Source of the DNA: Clostridia bacterium
Lineage (GTDB): Bacteria > Bacillota > Clostridia > Christensenellales > Borkfalkiaceae
DNA: 36,933 nt
Reading direction: 5' to 3'
Assembly (NCBI GenBank): GCA_021203845.1
Contig: JAJQAK010000179.1
Coordinates: 1-36,933 of the forward strand
Part shown: in pieces, positions 15,295 through 25,300 of the stretch
Layout: every line of letters starts with the position of its first letter
Position numbering within the stretch: position 1 is the stretch's first letter
Position numbers and translations under genes: made by a program
Notes under the pieces: model-generated
What the model saw: only the letters and a program-made list of their open reading frames with translations
What the model was told of the DNA's origin: nothing
Databases searched by the model: none

Positions 15295-16890
15295 CTACCA
15301 GATTTCGACGTCGCCGTCCTCGTCGTAATGCCAAAAGTTTCCCTCTTTCTTCGGGAGTTTCTCGCTGTAATAATATGCGGGTGCATCGAAGAACGGGTCG
15401 TTTCCTCTCGCGCCTATTCCTATCTGGTACATGCCCCTCTTCCCGCCTTTGTAAAATATCGCCTTTAACCTGTCGCAGCCGTAAAACGCAAAGTGCTCTA
15501 TCTTGTCGAGATATTTGGGGATGACGATGTACTCAAGATTCTTGCACCCATAAAACGTCTCGGCGCATATAGTGTAAACGCTGTCGGGAATCATTATGAA
15601 TTTCAAAGATTCACAGTGCGCGAACATGTCGTCGAATATCTCGTCGAGATTTTCTGGGAGAGTGACAGATTCCAGCGACGAGCACCCATGGAATACGCGG
15701 CAACCGAGATTGTCGACGTTGTCGGGTATACATACTGACTTAAGGGAATCGCAGGAGGCGAACGCTGCCTCATCTATGTATTCGAGACTGTCTGGAAAAG
15801 AAACGCTTTCCAAAGATGAACATCCGTAAAAAGCTTCCGAGCCTATGTAAGTAACACCTTCGGGAATTACAACCCTCGTCACTTTGTCGAGATAGCGAAA
15901 CGCATGGTCGGCGATTTCCGTGAGACCGTCGATTGTCGGAAGCACGAGCTCGGTCCTATCTCCCCTGTATCCGAGACACATGCGTTTGTCACCATTCACA
16001 TACACGACGTATCCGTCCTCCGTCACGGACAGACCGCTTTCTTCTCCTTCCGATATGACGGCACGAAGAGACCCGCCTATGCCTCCGTTCTCGTAGTTGC
16101 GTACCTTTTCGATGTTCATGGAAGAGAGGTTACGGACTTCGACAAGCTTTTCGCAGCCGCAGAACGCCATTTTACCGATGGTCTTCATGCCGGCGGGAAT
16201 CGTGACAGACGTGAGCTCGTCATAGAACGCGAAGGCATACGCCTTAACCTCGGTCACTCCCTCCGGGATGACGAGGTCGTAGAGCGGTTTTCCGCTCACG
16301 AACATCTTTCTGGCGCAAAATACGGGGTTGGAGTAATTACCCTGAAAATCTATTTCCAGCCATGCCGAGATATCGTCGACAAAAAGATTGTCGAACACCG
16401 TACAACCACGGAAGGCGTCCTCCCCGATCTTTACGACGCTGGAAGGAATGTGCACGCTTTTAAGAAACGTGATTCCGCAAAAGGCAAATTTTTTAATCTC
16501 CTCCGTGCCTTCCGGTATATCGAGGTCGGTGACCTGCTTGCCCTCGACGTAAAGAGACGCGTATACGTGCGTCAGCGTGTTGTGTCCTAAGGGATTGGCG
16601 TACCTGTTCGCAAAATCTATCGCGAGCCAAGCATCAAGCCCCGGCGTCTCGACTCTTTCTATATAGTCGCAGCCGGAAAACGCGTCCTCCTCCATGAATC
16701 TTATGCTGGAAGGTACGGTCACGCATCTGAGATCTTTCGCCTTCGTGAACGCGTTCTTTCCTATGCCCACGACCGGCATGTCGCCGTGTTCCGAAGGAAT
16801 CGCCACCTCGTCCCCTTCCAGGGCGTCCGTGACTCCCGCGACAATCCATCCGTCGTCGCTTTTTCTGAATCTCAACGCAGACCTTGCCAT
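15295..16890 (-). CDS. BspA-like LRR_5 protein without export signal
   Basis: I start this 531-residue protein at ATG 16890, one base after the stop of the upstream LRR gene, with AGAGG ten bases upstream; the open frame reaches 66 codons further but that part only shadows its neighbour. It begins with the module header seen across this unit, LRFRKSDDGWIVAGV...VAIPSEHGDMPVVGIGKNAF. About fifteen LRR_5 (PF13306) repeats of 22-24 residues follow, such as VTIPAGMKTIGKMAFCGC, interrupted by DAWLAIDFANRYANPL-type insertions that recur at about 200. It ends in the cap YYYSEKLPKKEGNFWHYDEDG. Secreted BspA proteins bind host matrix, but this one has no signal peptide, so an internal binding or scaffold role is more likely. 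Confidence 0.85.
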   Translation of the reverse strand: MARSALRFRKSDDGWIVAGVTDALEGDEVAIPSEHGDMPVVGIGKNAFTKAKDLRCVTVPSSIRFMEEDAFSGCDYIERVETPGLDAWLAIDFANRYANPLGHNTLTHVYASLYVEGKQVTDLDIPEGTEEIKKFAFCGITFLKSVHIPSSVVKIGEDAFRGCTVFDNLFVDDISAWLEIDFQGNYSNPVFCARKMFVSGKPLYDLVIPEGVTEVKAYAFAFYDELTSVTIPAGMKTIGKMAFCGCEKLVEVRNLSSMNIEKVRNYENGGIGGSLRAVISEGEESGLSVTEDGYVVYVNGDKRMCLGYRGDRTELVLPTIDGLTEIADHAFRYLDKVTRVVIPEGVTYIGSEAFYGCSSLESVSFPDSLEYIDEAAFASCDSLKSVCIPDNVDNLGCRVFHGCSSLESVTLPENLDEIFDDMFAHCESLKFIMIPDSVYTICAETFYGCKNLEYIVIPKYLDKIEHFAFYGCDRLKAIFYKGGKRGMYQIGIGARGNDPFFDAPAYYYSEKLPKKEGNFWHYDEDGDVEIW

Positions 16891-16891
16891 G

Positions 16892-18634
16892 TCACCACGC
16901 CTCTCTCCAAATGACCGGATTCCCCTTTGCGTCGTAATGCCAGAACTTCCCCTTCCCGGTGGGTTTCGTCTTTCTGAAAAAGTATATCTCAGCGCGGTGA
17001 ATCGCCTCATTGACCCTTTCGATTTCGGTTTTGTGCCAGGAAGACTCTGTCCCTTCGTAAAAAATTCTCTTAAGGTCGTCGCAGTCACAGAAAATCTCCT
17101 TACCGATGTACTGCAACGACTTGGGCAGAATTACTTCTTTGAGGTCGGTCAAACGGAACGCGCACTCGTCCATATAAACAAGCTCTTTGGAAAGTCTCAC
17201 GTGTTCCAGATCGAAACAACCGGAGAAGGCAAATTTTTCTATGTATCCGACTCCCGGGATGTCCGCCACCGTCATCAAATCGTTGCGGTTGAACGCGAAC
17301 TCTCCGATTTTTTTGACGTTTTCCGAAAGCCTTATCTCATCGAGACAGCACCTGTAAAAAGCGCAGATGCCTATGGATGTTACTTTCTCCGGAATGTTTA
17401 TGTGCTCGAGGCTTGAGCACCAGCAGAAAGCGCAATCACCTATGGCAGTGGTGCTTTCCGGCAGAACTATTTTTTTTATGTTTGCACAGTATTCAAACGC
17501 GCCGTTGAATATCTGTCCGCCGCGTATCACCACGGTACGGAGTTCAGGCGGAATGAAGTATGTATGGAAAAAATACGAATCGTCGATGTCTTCCTCTCTG
17601 ATGCCGGACCTTATGAGACTTTCTCTTATTTCGTCCTCATCGTCGTGATAACCCGGAGCACAGCACTGCGACGCGACGTCGTCAGACTTTTCTTCCTCTC
17701 CGAAGATGTATCCAAAAAGCGTCTCCTCGCAAGGTTTTTCCGCTATACGACCGCCAACGAATGGCAGATACATGGTTTCAATCGATATGCACCCTGCAAA
17801 GGCCCCTTTGCCTATGAACCGCACCGTCTCGGGAACGATGACGTGACAAATCTCCGAACGGTTTCTGAACGCGTGCTCGGCGATTCCCAAAACCGGAAGG
17901 CCTTTGTTCCGTGCCGGTATGCGCAGGAACTCATCCTTATTGGCACCCTTACCCGTCACGACGTATCCGCCTTCCGTTTCGGCGTACCTGAGTCCATTGC
18001 TCTCGGGAACCGCATTGCAATCAAACTCCGGATCGAAATTGACACGGAAATTGTAGTTGAGCGAGTCCGTAAACCGTTTGAGAGGAGACAGATGTTCGTT
18101 GAATCTCCACTCCGCGCCAAATCCATGTGGATATCTGTGGCTTCCCGGGTTGATGTCCGGAAGAATGACCACCCCTTCTTCCGAATCATCGTCCTCGTCG
18201 TAATAATATTTCACGGTGAACTCAACCATATCGGGACCGCTGTATTTGCGCGCGGCTTTGAAAATTTCATTTCCCGCATCGATTGACATAATTTGCCAGT
18301 CCCGGGGAGTTCCTCCGTAAATGATTTCGGCGAGAGAGGAACATCCGTAGAACACGAACGGGCCAATACGCCCGACTCCGTTTCCGACGACCACCGTACT
18401 GAGATTTACACACGACTCGAATGCGCTCTCCCCGACGTATCTCACGCTTCCCGGTATATCGACGGATTCGATGTCAGTACAGCTCTCAAAGGCACTCGCG
18501 CAAATCCCCACAACTGGCATGCCACGGTATTTGGGAGGAATAACGATGCAGATATCCCTGCACGTACCGATTCCTGTGACTATGTATCCTTCCTCAGTTT
18601 TCTCAAACTTAAGACCCTTGCTTTCTCCAAGCAT
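16892..18634 (-). CDS. BspA-like LRR_5 protein, two modules, no export signal
   Basis: The 580-residue protein has two LRR_5 modules, each opening with the same header: GLKFEKTEEGYIVTGIG at about 7-23 and GLRYAETEGGYVVTGKG at about 210. Between them is a linker with a tyrosine- and aspartate-rich stretch (VKYYYDEDDDSEEG). In the second module, CEETLFGYIFGEEE followed by a variable acidic loop and IPPELRTVVIRGG is a pattern common in BspA-like proteins of gut Firmicutes. The C-terminus is the shared cap PTGKGKFWHYDAKGNPVIW. GGAGG lies nine bases before ATG 18634. It follows the 1199-residue giant by 22 bases and is followed by the next LRR gene after one base. Cysteine is unusually frequent for a protein that would otherwise be exported. 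Confidence 0.86.
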   Translation of the reverse strand: MLGESKGLKFEKTEEGYIVTGIGTCRDICIVIPPKYRGMPVVGICASAFESCTDIESVDIPGSVRYVGESAFESCVNLSTVVVGNGVGRIGPFVFYGCSSLAEIIYGGTPRDWQIMSIDAGNEIFKAARKYSGPDMVEFTVKYYYDEDDDSEEGVVILPDINPGSHRYPHGFGAEWRFNEHLSPLKRFTDSLNYNFRVNFDPEFDCNAVPESNGLRYAETEGGYVVTGKGANKDEFLRIPARNKGLPVLGIAEHAFRNRSEICHVIVPETVRFIGKGAFAGCISIETMYLPFVGGRIAEKPCEETLFGYIFGEEEKSDDVASQCCAPGYHDDEDEIRESLIRSGIREEDIDDSYFFHTYFIPPELRTVVIRGGQIFNGAFEYCANIKKIVLPESTTAIGDCAFCWCSSLEHINIPEKVTSIGICAFYRCCLDEIRLSENVKKIGEFAFNRNDLMTVADIPGVGYIEKFAFSGCFDLEHVRLSKELVYMDECAFRLTDLKEVILPKSLQYIGKEIFCDCDDLKRIFYEGTESSWHKTEIERVNEAIHRAEIYFFRKTKPTGKGKFWHYDAKGNPVIWREAW

Positions 18635-18656
18635 GTCATGAAGCCTCCGTTTTATC

Positions 18657-21600
18657 TCAGTCCCAAATTACGGGATTCCGTTCATCATCGTAATGCCAGA
18701 AATTTCCGGGCATTTCCGGTCTTTCTTCGCTGTAAAAATAAACCGTTGCGGACAAAAACGACACGTTGCCCTCTTTTGTTACATGCGCATCGCTTAATTC
18801 CTTTTTCCAGTCCCTTTCCGTGGAAGGGAAAAACACGGATTTAAGATTCCGGCACGATTTAAAAGCGCCGGACTTGATTTCCCAAAAGTAACGGGGTAAG
18901 ACAACGTACTCCAGTGCGGTGCATCCGCTGAATATGTTCGTGGGTATGGTGATAAGACATTCTCCGAAGGCGAAGGACCGAAGCGTCTTACAACCCTCGA
19001 AAGCGGAAACTCCGAGGTTAAACCTGACGACGTCATCCGGGATTTTGAAGTCTGTGAGTCCGCTCGATGTAAACGCGTAATCGCCGATATACAACAAAGT
19101 GGACGGAAGACTCACATCAGAAAGATTTGCGCATCCGCTGAACGCCTCCTCGTCTATGAACGAGACGCCCGCTGGGATTGTGACAGAAGTTATGTCCGTG
19201 CGGTCCTTGAACGCCGACGGACCTACAGCCGCGACCGTGAGTCCGTTGTATCTGCACGGCAACACAAGATTTTTATTCGTGCATCCGCCCAATCCCGCGA
19301 CCACGCAACACTTTCCGAATCTCTGATATTCCAGTCCGTGTGCCAAATTTTCGTCCTCCGCGTCCCCGAGTAGGACATCTTCTTGGGGAAGGTTCACGAC
19401 TGGGTCGAAGGGATATTTAATCATGCCGCCGTCCGACTGCTTTCCGGAAGCAGTAGGACCTTTCTGCACCCCCGTCCACTTGGTGGGTTTGAACTTTTCC
19501 GAGTAGTGCCAGCGGCCCTTCACGGGACTGGGACGCTCCTCGCTGTAAGAAAAGAAACGGCTGTCGTCAAAAAGACACGCATTGCCCTCTAAAGCCGTGT
19601 CGATTCTTCTCCACCGGGATGCGTTGCCCTTGTAAAAAATCGAAACGTAATCACAGGCGCTGAAAGCGTTCTTTGCTATTTTCACGCAGGTGTCGGGAAT
19701 CACTATGCCCGCAAGCGACGTGCACCTGGCAAAAGTTCTCTCCTCTATCACGGAAACGTCGCTTAAGATTGTCACGTTCTTAAGACGGTAGCAACCGTAA
19801 AATGCCCCGTCTCCTATTATGTCGACCCCCTTTGAAATCACGATGTTCTCAAGGGTTTTGTCGTCTTCAAACGCACCGCTAGAGACGGCTACCACCTTCT
19901 CTCCTCTGTACGTCGGTGGAATGACTATGTTCTTTTCTTCGCAGTCCCCCCTGCCAAGCACGGCGTATCCGCCGTGAGTTACCATGTAATCTAAGCCGTA
20001 TGTCGGAAGATAGGCATTGGACACATAAGCAGAGTAGTCCAAAGCGGGCTCCTTGTACGCTCTCCATTTGGTGCGGTACGACGAATAGCTGTTGCTTTGA
20101 TAATGCCAGAATTTTCCGGGTTTCGTGGGTTTTTCCTTGCTGTAAAAGAGAAGCTCCGCTCCAAGCAGATTTTCGTTCCCCTTCTTTTCAATCCTTATTT
20201 TACTCCATTCCTCTTCCGTACCCTTGTAGTAAACCACCACGATTCCGGAACAGCCTTCAAAGGCGCCCTCATCTATCGAAACCATGCTCACTGGAATGAC
20301 CACGCTGCTGATTTGTTTGCAGTTCAAAAAGGCGTGCCTTCCTATTGATTCGAGATCGTCCGGGAATTCGCACCAGAAATAAGCGGGACAATCCGCGAAC
20401 GTATTCTCCTCTATTCTTGCCAAAGAGTCGAACTCGACCCGCCCGAGATTCGGAGAGCCCTCAAAGGCCCCGGCGCCTACAGACTTCACAGAACCGGGGA
20501 CATGGGCGAATCTTATGGGGCATTTCGCGAACGCAGACTTTTCAATCCCGACCACGGGCTTCCCTTCGAATTCGGAAGGAACGCCGACGTTCGACGCCCT
20601 GCACCCGCCGATTCCCGTAACGACGAACCCATCTTCGATTGATTTGAAATCCATAACGCACGGAACGTCCTCTTCCGACGCGTCGCCGCATCTCATGAAA
20701 TTTTCGTGGCGTATGAAGCTGTATTTCTTCTCCTCCCATTCCATGTAACCGTGGCAGTAAGATTCGGCATAACTGTTGAGGTAAGTGCACGCGGGAAAAT
20801 CCGCCGAGTCGAGGTTTATTCTCACAGTCCCGCACTTGGGGCAGACATCGCCGGAGTAATGAGTATGGCACTTGGGACACGTAAAATTCATCACCACGGT
20901 GCTGTTTTTCCTGCCTTTGCCGGACACCCTCTGCATCTCGTATTCCCCCACAATGTCGATGACGATATCCTTGTCAAATTCCACGTCAAGCACACCGTGC
21001 GGTTCTTTGCCGACACTGAACGCATAGACGGCGTCCTCCATGAATCCGCGGCCAGTGGAAAGAGCGCGAAGAACCGCGTAGATTTTCCCCGGTCGGTCAT
21101 TTGCGATGTACTCGAGCATAAATCTGCACATGTCCCCTCCTTTCTGTTTGAAGAAGACGGGACGGTCGTACAAACTATGTTTAACTATCTCCTCAGCGCG
21201 CGGATAGTCCAGAAAAACCTTGTCGTCTCTCTCGAAAATCTCGTATATGCCGTCGACGATCTTGTCGTACACGTCACTTCTCGTCTCCACGGTCAGAACG
21301 GGGGAGAAGAAGTCGGTGTCGTTGACACAGAACAGAATCTCTGTGTCGTCGTCGCACCCTTTGATTTTCGTCACGGGGTTGAGAAGCGCGTAAAGCGTGT
21401 AACCGTACGAAGTGACCGCCTCTATGCTGAAACTTATCTTTCTTCCGGCGTCATCAATGAGAACAAGCGGTTTACTTTTTTCGACGGAGCTTACGAGGAG
21501 AAGTTCGTATATATTTTTCCCGTTCGAGGGAACGAATGTAGACTTTTCGAAAAAATCGTCGTAGACGAGTTCCGCCGAAGCAAGATGCCGGTTTCCTTCT

Positions 21601-22256
21601 CTTTTCCACTTAAGTTGCGACTCTTTGCGGTATTTCCCCCTGATGATGCTTTGGTATTTGTAGTCCGGCACCTCGAAGGACTGGGGACTCATTTTTTCAT
21701 CGTATCTGTAGACGATTTTCTCGTTCTTCTTGAACACGTCAAAACAGTCGAGCGGCTCGAAAATAACGTAAAGGTCTTCGCCTATGTACATCGATGCGAG
21801 TTTCCTGAAATGTACTTCTCTGTCGTTGTCGAAGGAAAGATTTATCGTGTCGTGATTGTCCGGGTCCTCGAGCCTGGACTTCAAACTGCTCGTTCTGTCG
21901 ATGTGTTTCTCGAATTCCCGAGAAAAAACGTCTTTCAGCTCCGCCGCCAATTTTTTGTTCTTCACCGCATGCATCGAAGGCGGATTCGTATTTTTGTCCG
22001 CCTCGAAGACGACCGTGTCGCCCTCCTTTAATCCCTGTACCGGAATAAGAGGCAGAAGATAGGCGTAAAGATGTCCGTCTGAAGTCATTGTGGAAAGTCT
22101 CAAAAACGGAACTTCCTTTCCTCGCGAATCTTTGACCAGGAAGGCATTGTCGCTGGGCCTTTGAATCAGCATATCGCAAATGTCTTTTTTACCAATCGAT
22201 GTGAACGTCTCATTCATGAGCTGATAATCGAAATAAAAGCCGTTAGAATCCGCCAT
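18657..22256 (-). CDS. giant DUF1292-zinc ribbon-LRR_5 protein (paralogue 1)
   Basis: This 1199-residue protein shows, in order: an N-terminal signature FDYQLMNETF (9-18); four DUF1292-like units at about 38-112, 137-205, 262-340 and 364-440, with a conserved linker VYDDFFEKSTF (231-241); a zinc ribbon CPKC...CPKC (Cys460, 463, 472, 475); a cysteine-containing segment ending MRCG (about 488-523); and three LRR_5 modules at about 530-720, 754-920 and 975-1199. Each module ends in the cap FYS.E.P..PG.FWHY or a variant. There is no signal peptide, membrane segment or sorting signal, so it should be cytoplasmic. AAGGAGG lies just before ATG 22256. DUF1292 is uncharacterised and LRR_5 binds proteins, so a scaffold or recognition protein is my inference. 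It shares its linker and C-terminal module most closely with the next paralogue. Confidence 0.85.
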   Translation of the reverse strand: MADSNGFYFDYQLMNETFTSIGKKDICDMLIQRPSDNAFLVKDSRGKEVPFLRLSTMTSDGHLYAYLLPLIPVQGLKEGDTVVFEADKNTNPPSMHAVKNKKLAAELKDVFSREFEKHIDRTSSLKSRLEDPDNHDTINLSFDNDREVHFRKLASMYIGEDLYVIFEPLDCFDVFKKNEKIVYRYDEKMSPQSFEVPDYKYQSIIRGKYRKESQLKWKREGNRHLASAELVYDDFFEKSTFVPSNGKNIYELLLVSSVEKSKPLVLIDDAGRKISFSIEAVTSYGYTLYALLNPVTKIKGCDDDTEILFCVNDTDFFSPVLTVETRSDVYDKIVDGIYEIFERDDKVFLDYPRAEEIVKHSLYDRPVFFKQKGGDMCRFMLEYIANDRPGKIYAVLRALSTGRGFMEDAVYAFSVGKEPHGVLDVEFDKDIVIDIVGEYEMQRVSGKGRKNSTVVMNFTCPKCHTHYSGDVCPKCGTVRINLDSADFPACTYLNSYAESYCHGYMEWEEKKYSFIRHENFMRCGDASEEDVPCVMDFKSIEDGFVVTGIGGCRASNVGVPSEFEGKPVVGIEKSAFAKCPIRFAHVPGSVKSVGAGAFEGSPNLGRVEFDSLARIEENTFADCPAYFWCEFPDDLESIGRHAFLNCKQISSVVIPVSMVSIDEGAFEGCSGIVVVYYKGTEEEWSKIRIEKKGNENLLGAELLFYSKEKPTKPGKFWHYQSNSYSSYRTKWRAYKEPALDYSAYVSNAYLPTYGLDYMVTHGGYAVLGRGDCEEKNIVIPPTYRGEKVVAVSSGAFEDDKTLENIVISKGVDIIGDGAFYGCYRLKNVTILSDVSVIEERTFARCTSLAGIVIPDTCVKIAKNAFSACDYVSIFYKGNASRWRRIDTALEGNACLFDDSRFFSYSEERPSPVKGRWHYSEKFKPTKWTGVQKGPTASGKQSDGGMIKYPFDPVVNLPQEDVLLGDAEDENLAHGLEYQRFGKCCVVAGLGGCTNKNLVLPCRYNGLTVAAVGPSAFKDRTDITSVTIPAGVSFIDEEAFSGCANLSDVSLPSTLLYIGDYAFTSSGLTDFKIPDDVVRFNLGVSAFEGCKTLRSFAFGECLITIPTNIFSGCTALEYVVLPRYFWEIKSGAFKSCRNLKSVFFPSTERDWKKELSDAHVTKEGNVSFLSATVYFYSEERPEMPGNFWHYDDERNPVIWD

Positions 22257-22306
22257 GTTTCCTCCTTATAAAAATTCCCGAAGGCACCTTCGCCCTGCGT
22301 TATGTC

Positions 22307-25300
22307 TCACTTGTCCCAGATTACGGGATTCCGTTCGTCATCGTAATGCCAGAAATTCCCAGGCCTTTCCGGTCTTTCCTCGCTGTAAAAATACATCGTT
22401 GCGTTCCAGAAGTCCTCGTTCCCTTTCTGCGCCAACTCGGCATATTTATATTCCCTTTTCCATTCCTTTTCCGTCGAGGGGTAGAACACCGCTCTAAGCG
22501 ATCTGCACGTCTCAAAGGCACAAGGGCTGAGTTTGCGGAAATAATGCGGGAATATGACATACTCGAGTGCGGTGCATCTGCGAAACGCGTACTTAGGGAT
22601 ATCGAACATTCTTTCCCCAAAGACCACCGATTTGAGTTTTCTGCAGCTTTCAAAGGCGGAAACGCCGAAATAATGCCACATGTTTTCCGGCAGGTCAACG
22701 CTTTCCAAAGCACACGACGAGAACGCGAATTTTCCGATTCTCTCGACGGAGTCCGGTATGTCCGCGCTGACAAGCCCCGTACAGCCCTCAAAGGCCTCGT
22801 CGTCCACGCTTGTGACGTTGTCGGGAATCTCGACGGAGGTTATGTCCGTGCGGCCTTTGAACACTGCGGGCCCAATTGCCGCGATGTAAAGGCCATTGTA
22901 CATGGTCGGAAGGATGAGATTTTTCTTAAGGTCCGTGCACGATCCGAGCCCGGCTACGGCACAATATTTTCCGAGTCTCTGATATTCGAGCCCGTGCGGC
23001 AGATTTTCTTCTTCCGCAGTCCCGAAGATTACCTCCTCACGCGGAAGGTTCACGGCCGGATTGAACGGGTATTTTATCACACCGACTTCCGACTGTTTTC
23101 CGGAAGCAGCGGGCCCCTTCTGCGCACCCGTCCATTTGGACGGCTTGAACTTCTCCGTAAAGTGCCAGTGCCCCTTTATCGGGGAGGGACGCTCCTCGCT
23201 GTAAAAAAAGAGATTGCTGTCGTAGAAAAGACATTCGTTGCTCTCCGGTTCGATATCGATCTCTTTCCACTTCTCCGCATCACCCGTAAAATATATCACG
23301 GCGTCGTCGCAGTCGCTGAAGGCGTGCTCTCCTATTTTCTTGCAGGTATCCGGAATGACCACGCTCGCGAGCGAGAAACTGTTACCGAAAGTCCAGTCCT
23401 CTATCTCAGATATATCGCTCAAAATTATCACGTTCTTTAAGTCGGAGCAGTAGTTAAATGCCCCTGCGCCTATCTTGTTCACGCCCTTTGAAATCACGAC
23501 GTTTTTCAGTATGTCATCCTTCTCAAAGGCGCAGTTCGAAACAGCAACGACCCTCTCACCCTTATAATACGAAGGAATGACAATGTTCTTATCCTCGCAT
23601 TCCTCCCTTCCGACGACCATATATCCTCCGATGGTCTTTTCATACTTCAAGCCGTAGCTCGGAAGATAGTCGTTGGAGACGAATGCCGAGTAGTCCGTCG
23701 CGGGATCCCTGTACGCTCGCCATTTGATGCGGCATGAGGATTTTTCGTCCATGAAGTGCCAGAACGACCCCGGCCTCGTGGGTTTCTCCTTACTGAAATA
23801 CAGAACATCCGCACGAAACAGTGTGGCGTTGCCTTTTTCGTCTATACGAATTTTACACCATTCATCCTCTTTCCCATTATAATATACTGTTTCAAGTTTT
23901 TCACATCCGTCGAAAGCACCATCTTCTATGGTTGTCATGCTCTCCGGAATCTGTATGCTATTAATTGCGGAACATCCAAAAAACGCGTTCCTTCCTATCG
24001 TCTTAATACCCTCCGGAAGATCAGAGTTCCGAAGAGACTTGCAATTCATGAACATACCTTCCTCTATTTTGTCCACTGTGGCGTCAGACTCAAACTGATT
24101 TAAGCTTTGACACCCCTCGAACGCTAAAGCACCGATGAACTTCACGCTGTCAGGGACATGGACGGAACAAATGCGACTTTTCGCAAACGCAGACTTTTCT
24201 ATCCCTATCACGGGCTTCCCGTTGTATACGGAAGGTATACCGATTTTATCTGCCTTGCACCCTCCGATCCCCGCAACGACGTAACCGTCGCCACTGAGTC
24301 TGAAGTTCAAAACACACGGTGTCTCTGTTTGCGGCTCCACGCCACACCTGGTGTAGTAAGAAAAATATCTGTAACTGAATTTTTCCAACTCAAACGACAT
24401 ATATTCCCGGCAAATCGAAGCCGAATATCGGTCAAGATAAATACACGCGGGGTAATCCACCGAACCAAGATTTCTTCTTGTCGCCCCACACTTGGGGCAA
24501 ACATCCCCTGAGTATTCGGTAAAGCATTTGGGACAGAGAAAATCCAATCTGCCGACCGCAAATTTCTCGGACTCGTCACCATAATCTCCGTTCTCATTGG
24601 CGGAATCTTCTTCCTCGTCGAAAACGGCGTTATATTCATCCATAAACTCGTTTATGCTTTTGTCATCGGTTTCCAGATTAAGGTCGCCGAAATTGTTTCT
24701 GCCAAGTTTCTTCATGCAGAACACATACTCCTCATCTTCTTCAAACGTGCGGGTTGAAGACAAGGCGGCAAGAACCGCGTAAAGTTTTTTCGGATGGTCT
24801 TCCGTATTGTATAAAACGACAAATCTGCAGTATTCATCATCGTTGTTTTTGTAAAAGACGGGAAACTCGTCTTCAAGTCCGTTAAGCAGGATTTCTTCCG
24901 ACGGCGGATAGTTTAAGAGAATTTCTTCGTCGTCGTCAAACATATCATACACGTCGTCGAGAATCTCGTCATATATTGCCTTGTTTGTTTCCACCTGTAG
25001 CACGGGGGAAAAGTAGTCGTAATCGTTGACCTGAAAAAGAATCTCCGTATCCTTGTCACACCCTTTGATTTCCGTTATCGGATTCAACACGACATACAGA
25101 TAAAGATGGCAAGGCGCAACCGCCTCGATTCTGAAAGTTATTTTCCTTCCGGCTTCATCCCTTAGGACAAGCGGTTTTTTTAGCCCGTCCAGGTCCGTAA
25201 GAAGCAAATCGTAGATGTTTTCGCCGTCTGCGGGAATAAACGTGGTTTCTTCAAAAAAATCGTCATAAACAATCTGCTTTCCGCCTTGACCTATGAGACG

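Noticed and set aside
20706-22031. 441-codon open frame on the plus strand
   Set aside because: Antisense to the DUF1292 half of giant paralogue 1, whose motifs and binding site are convincing; the plus frame shows no protein-like features.
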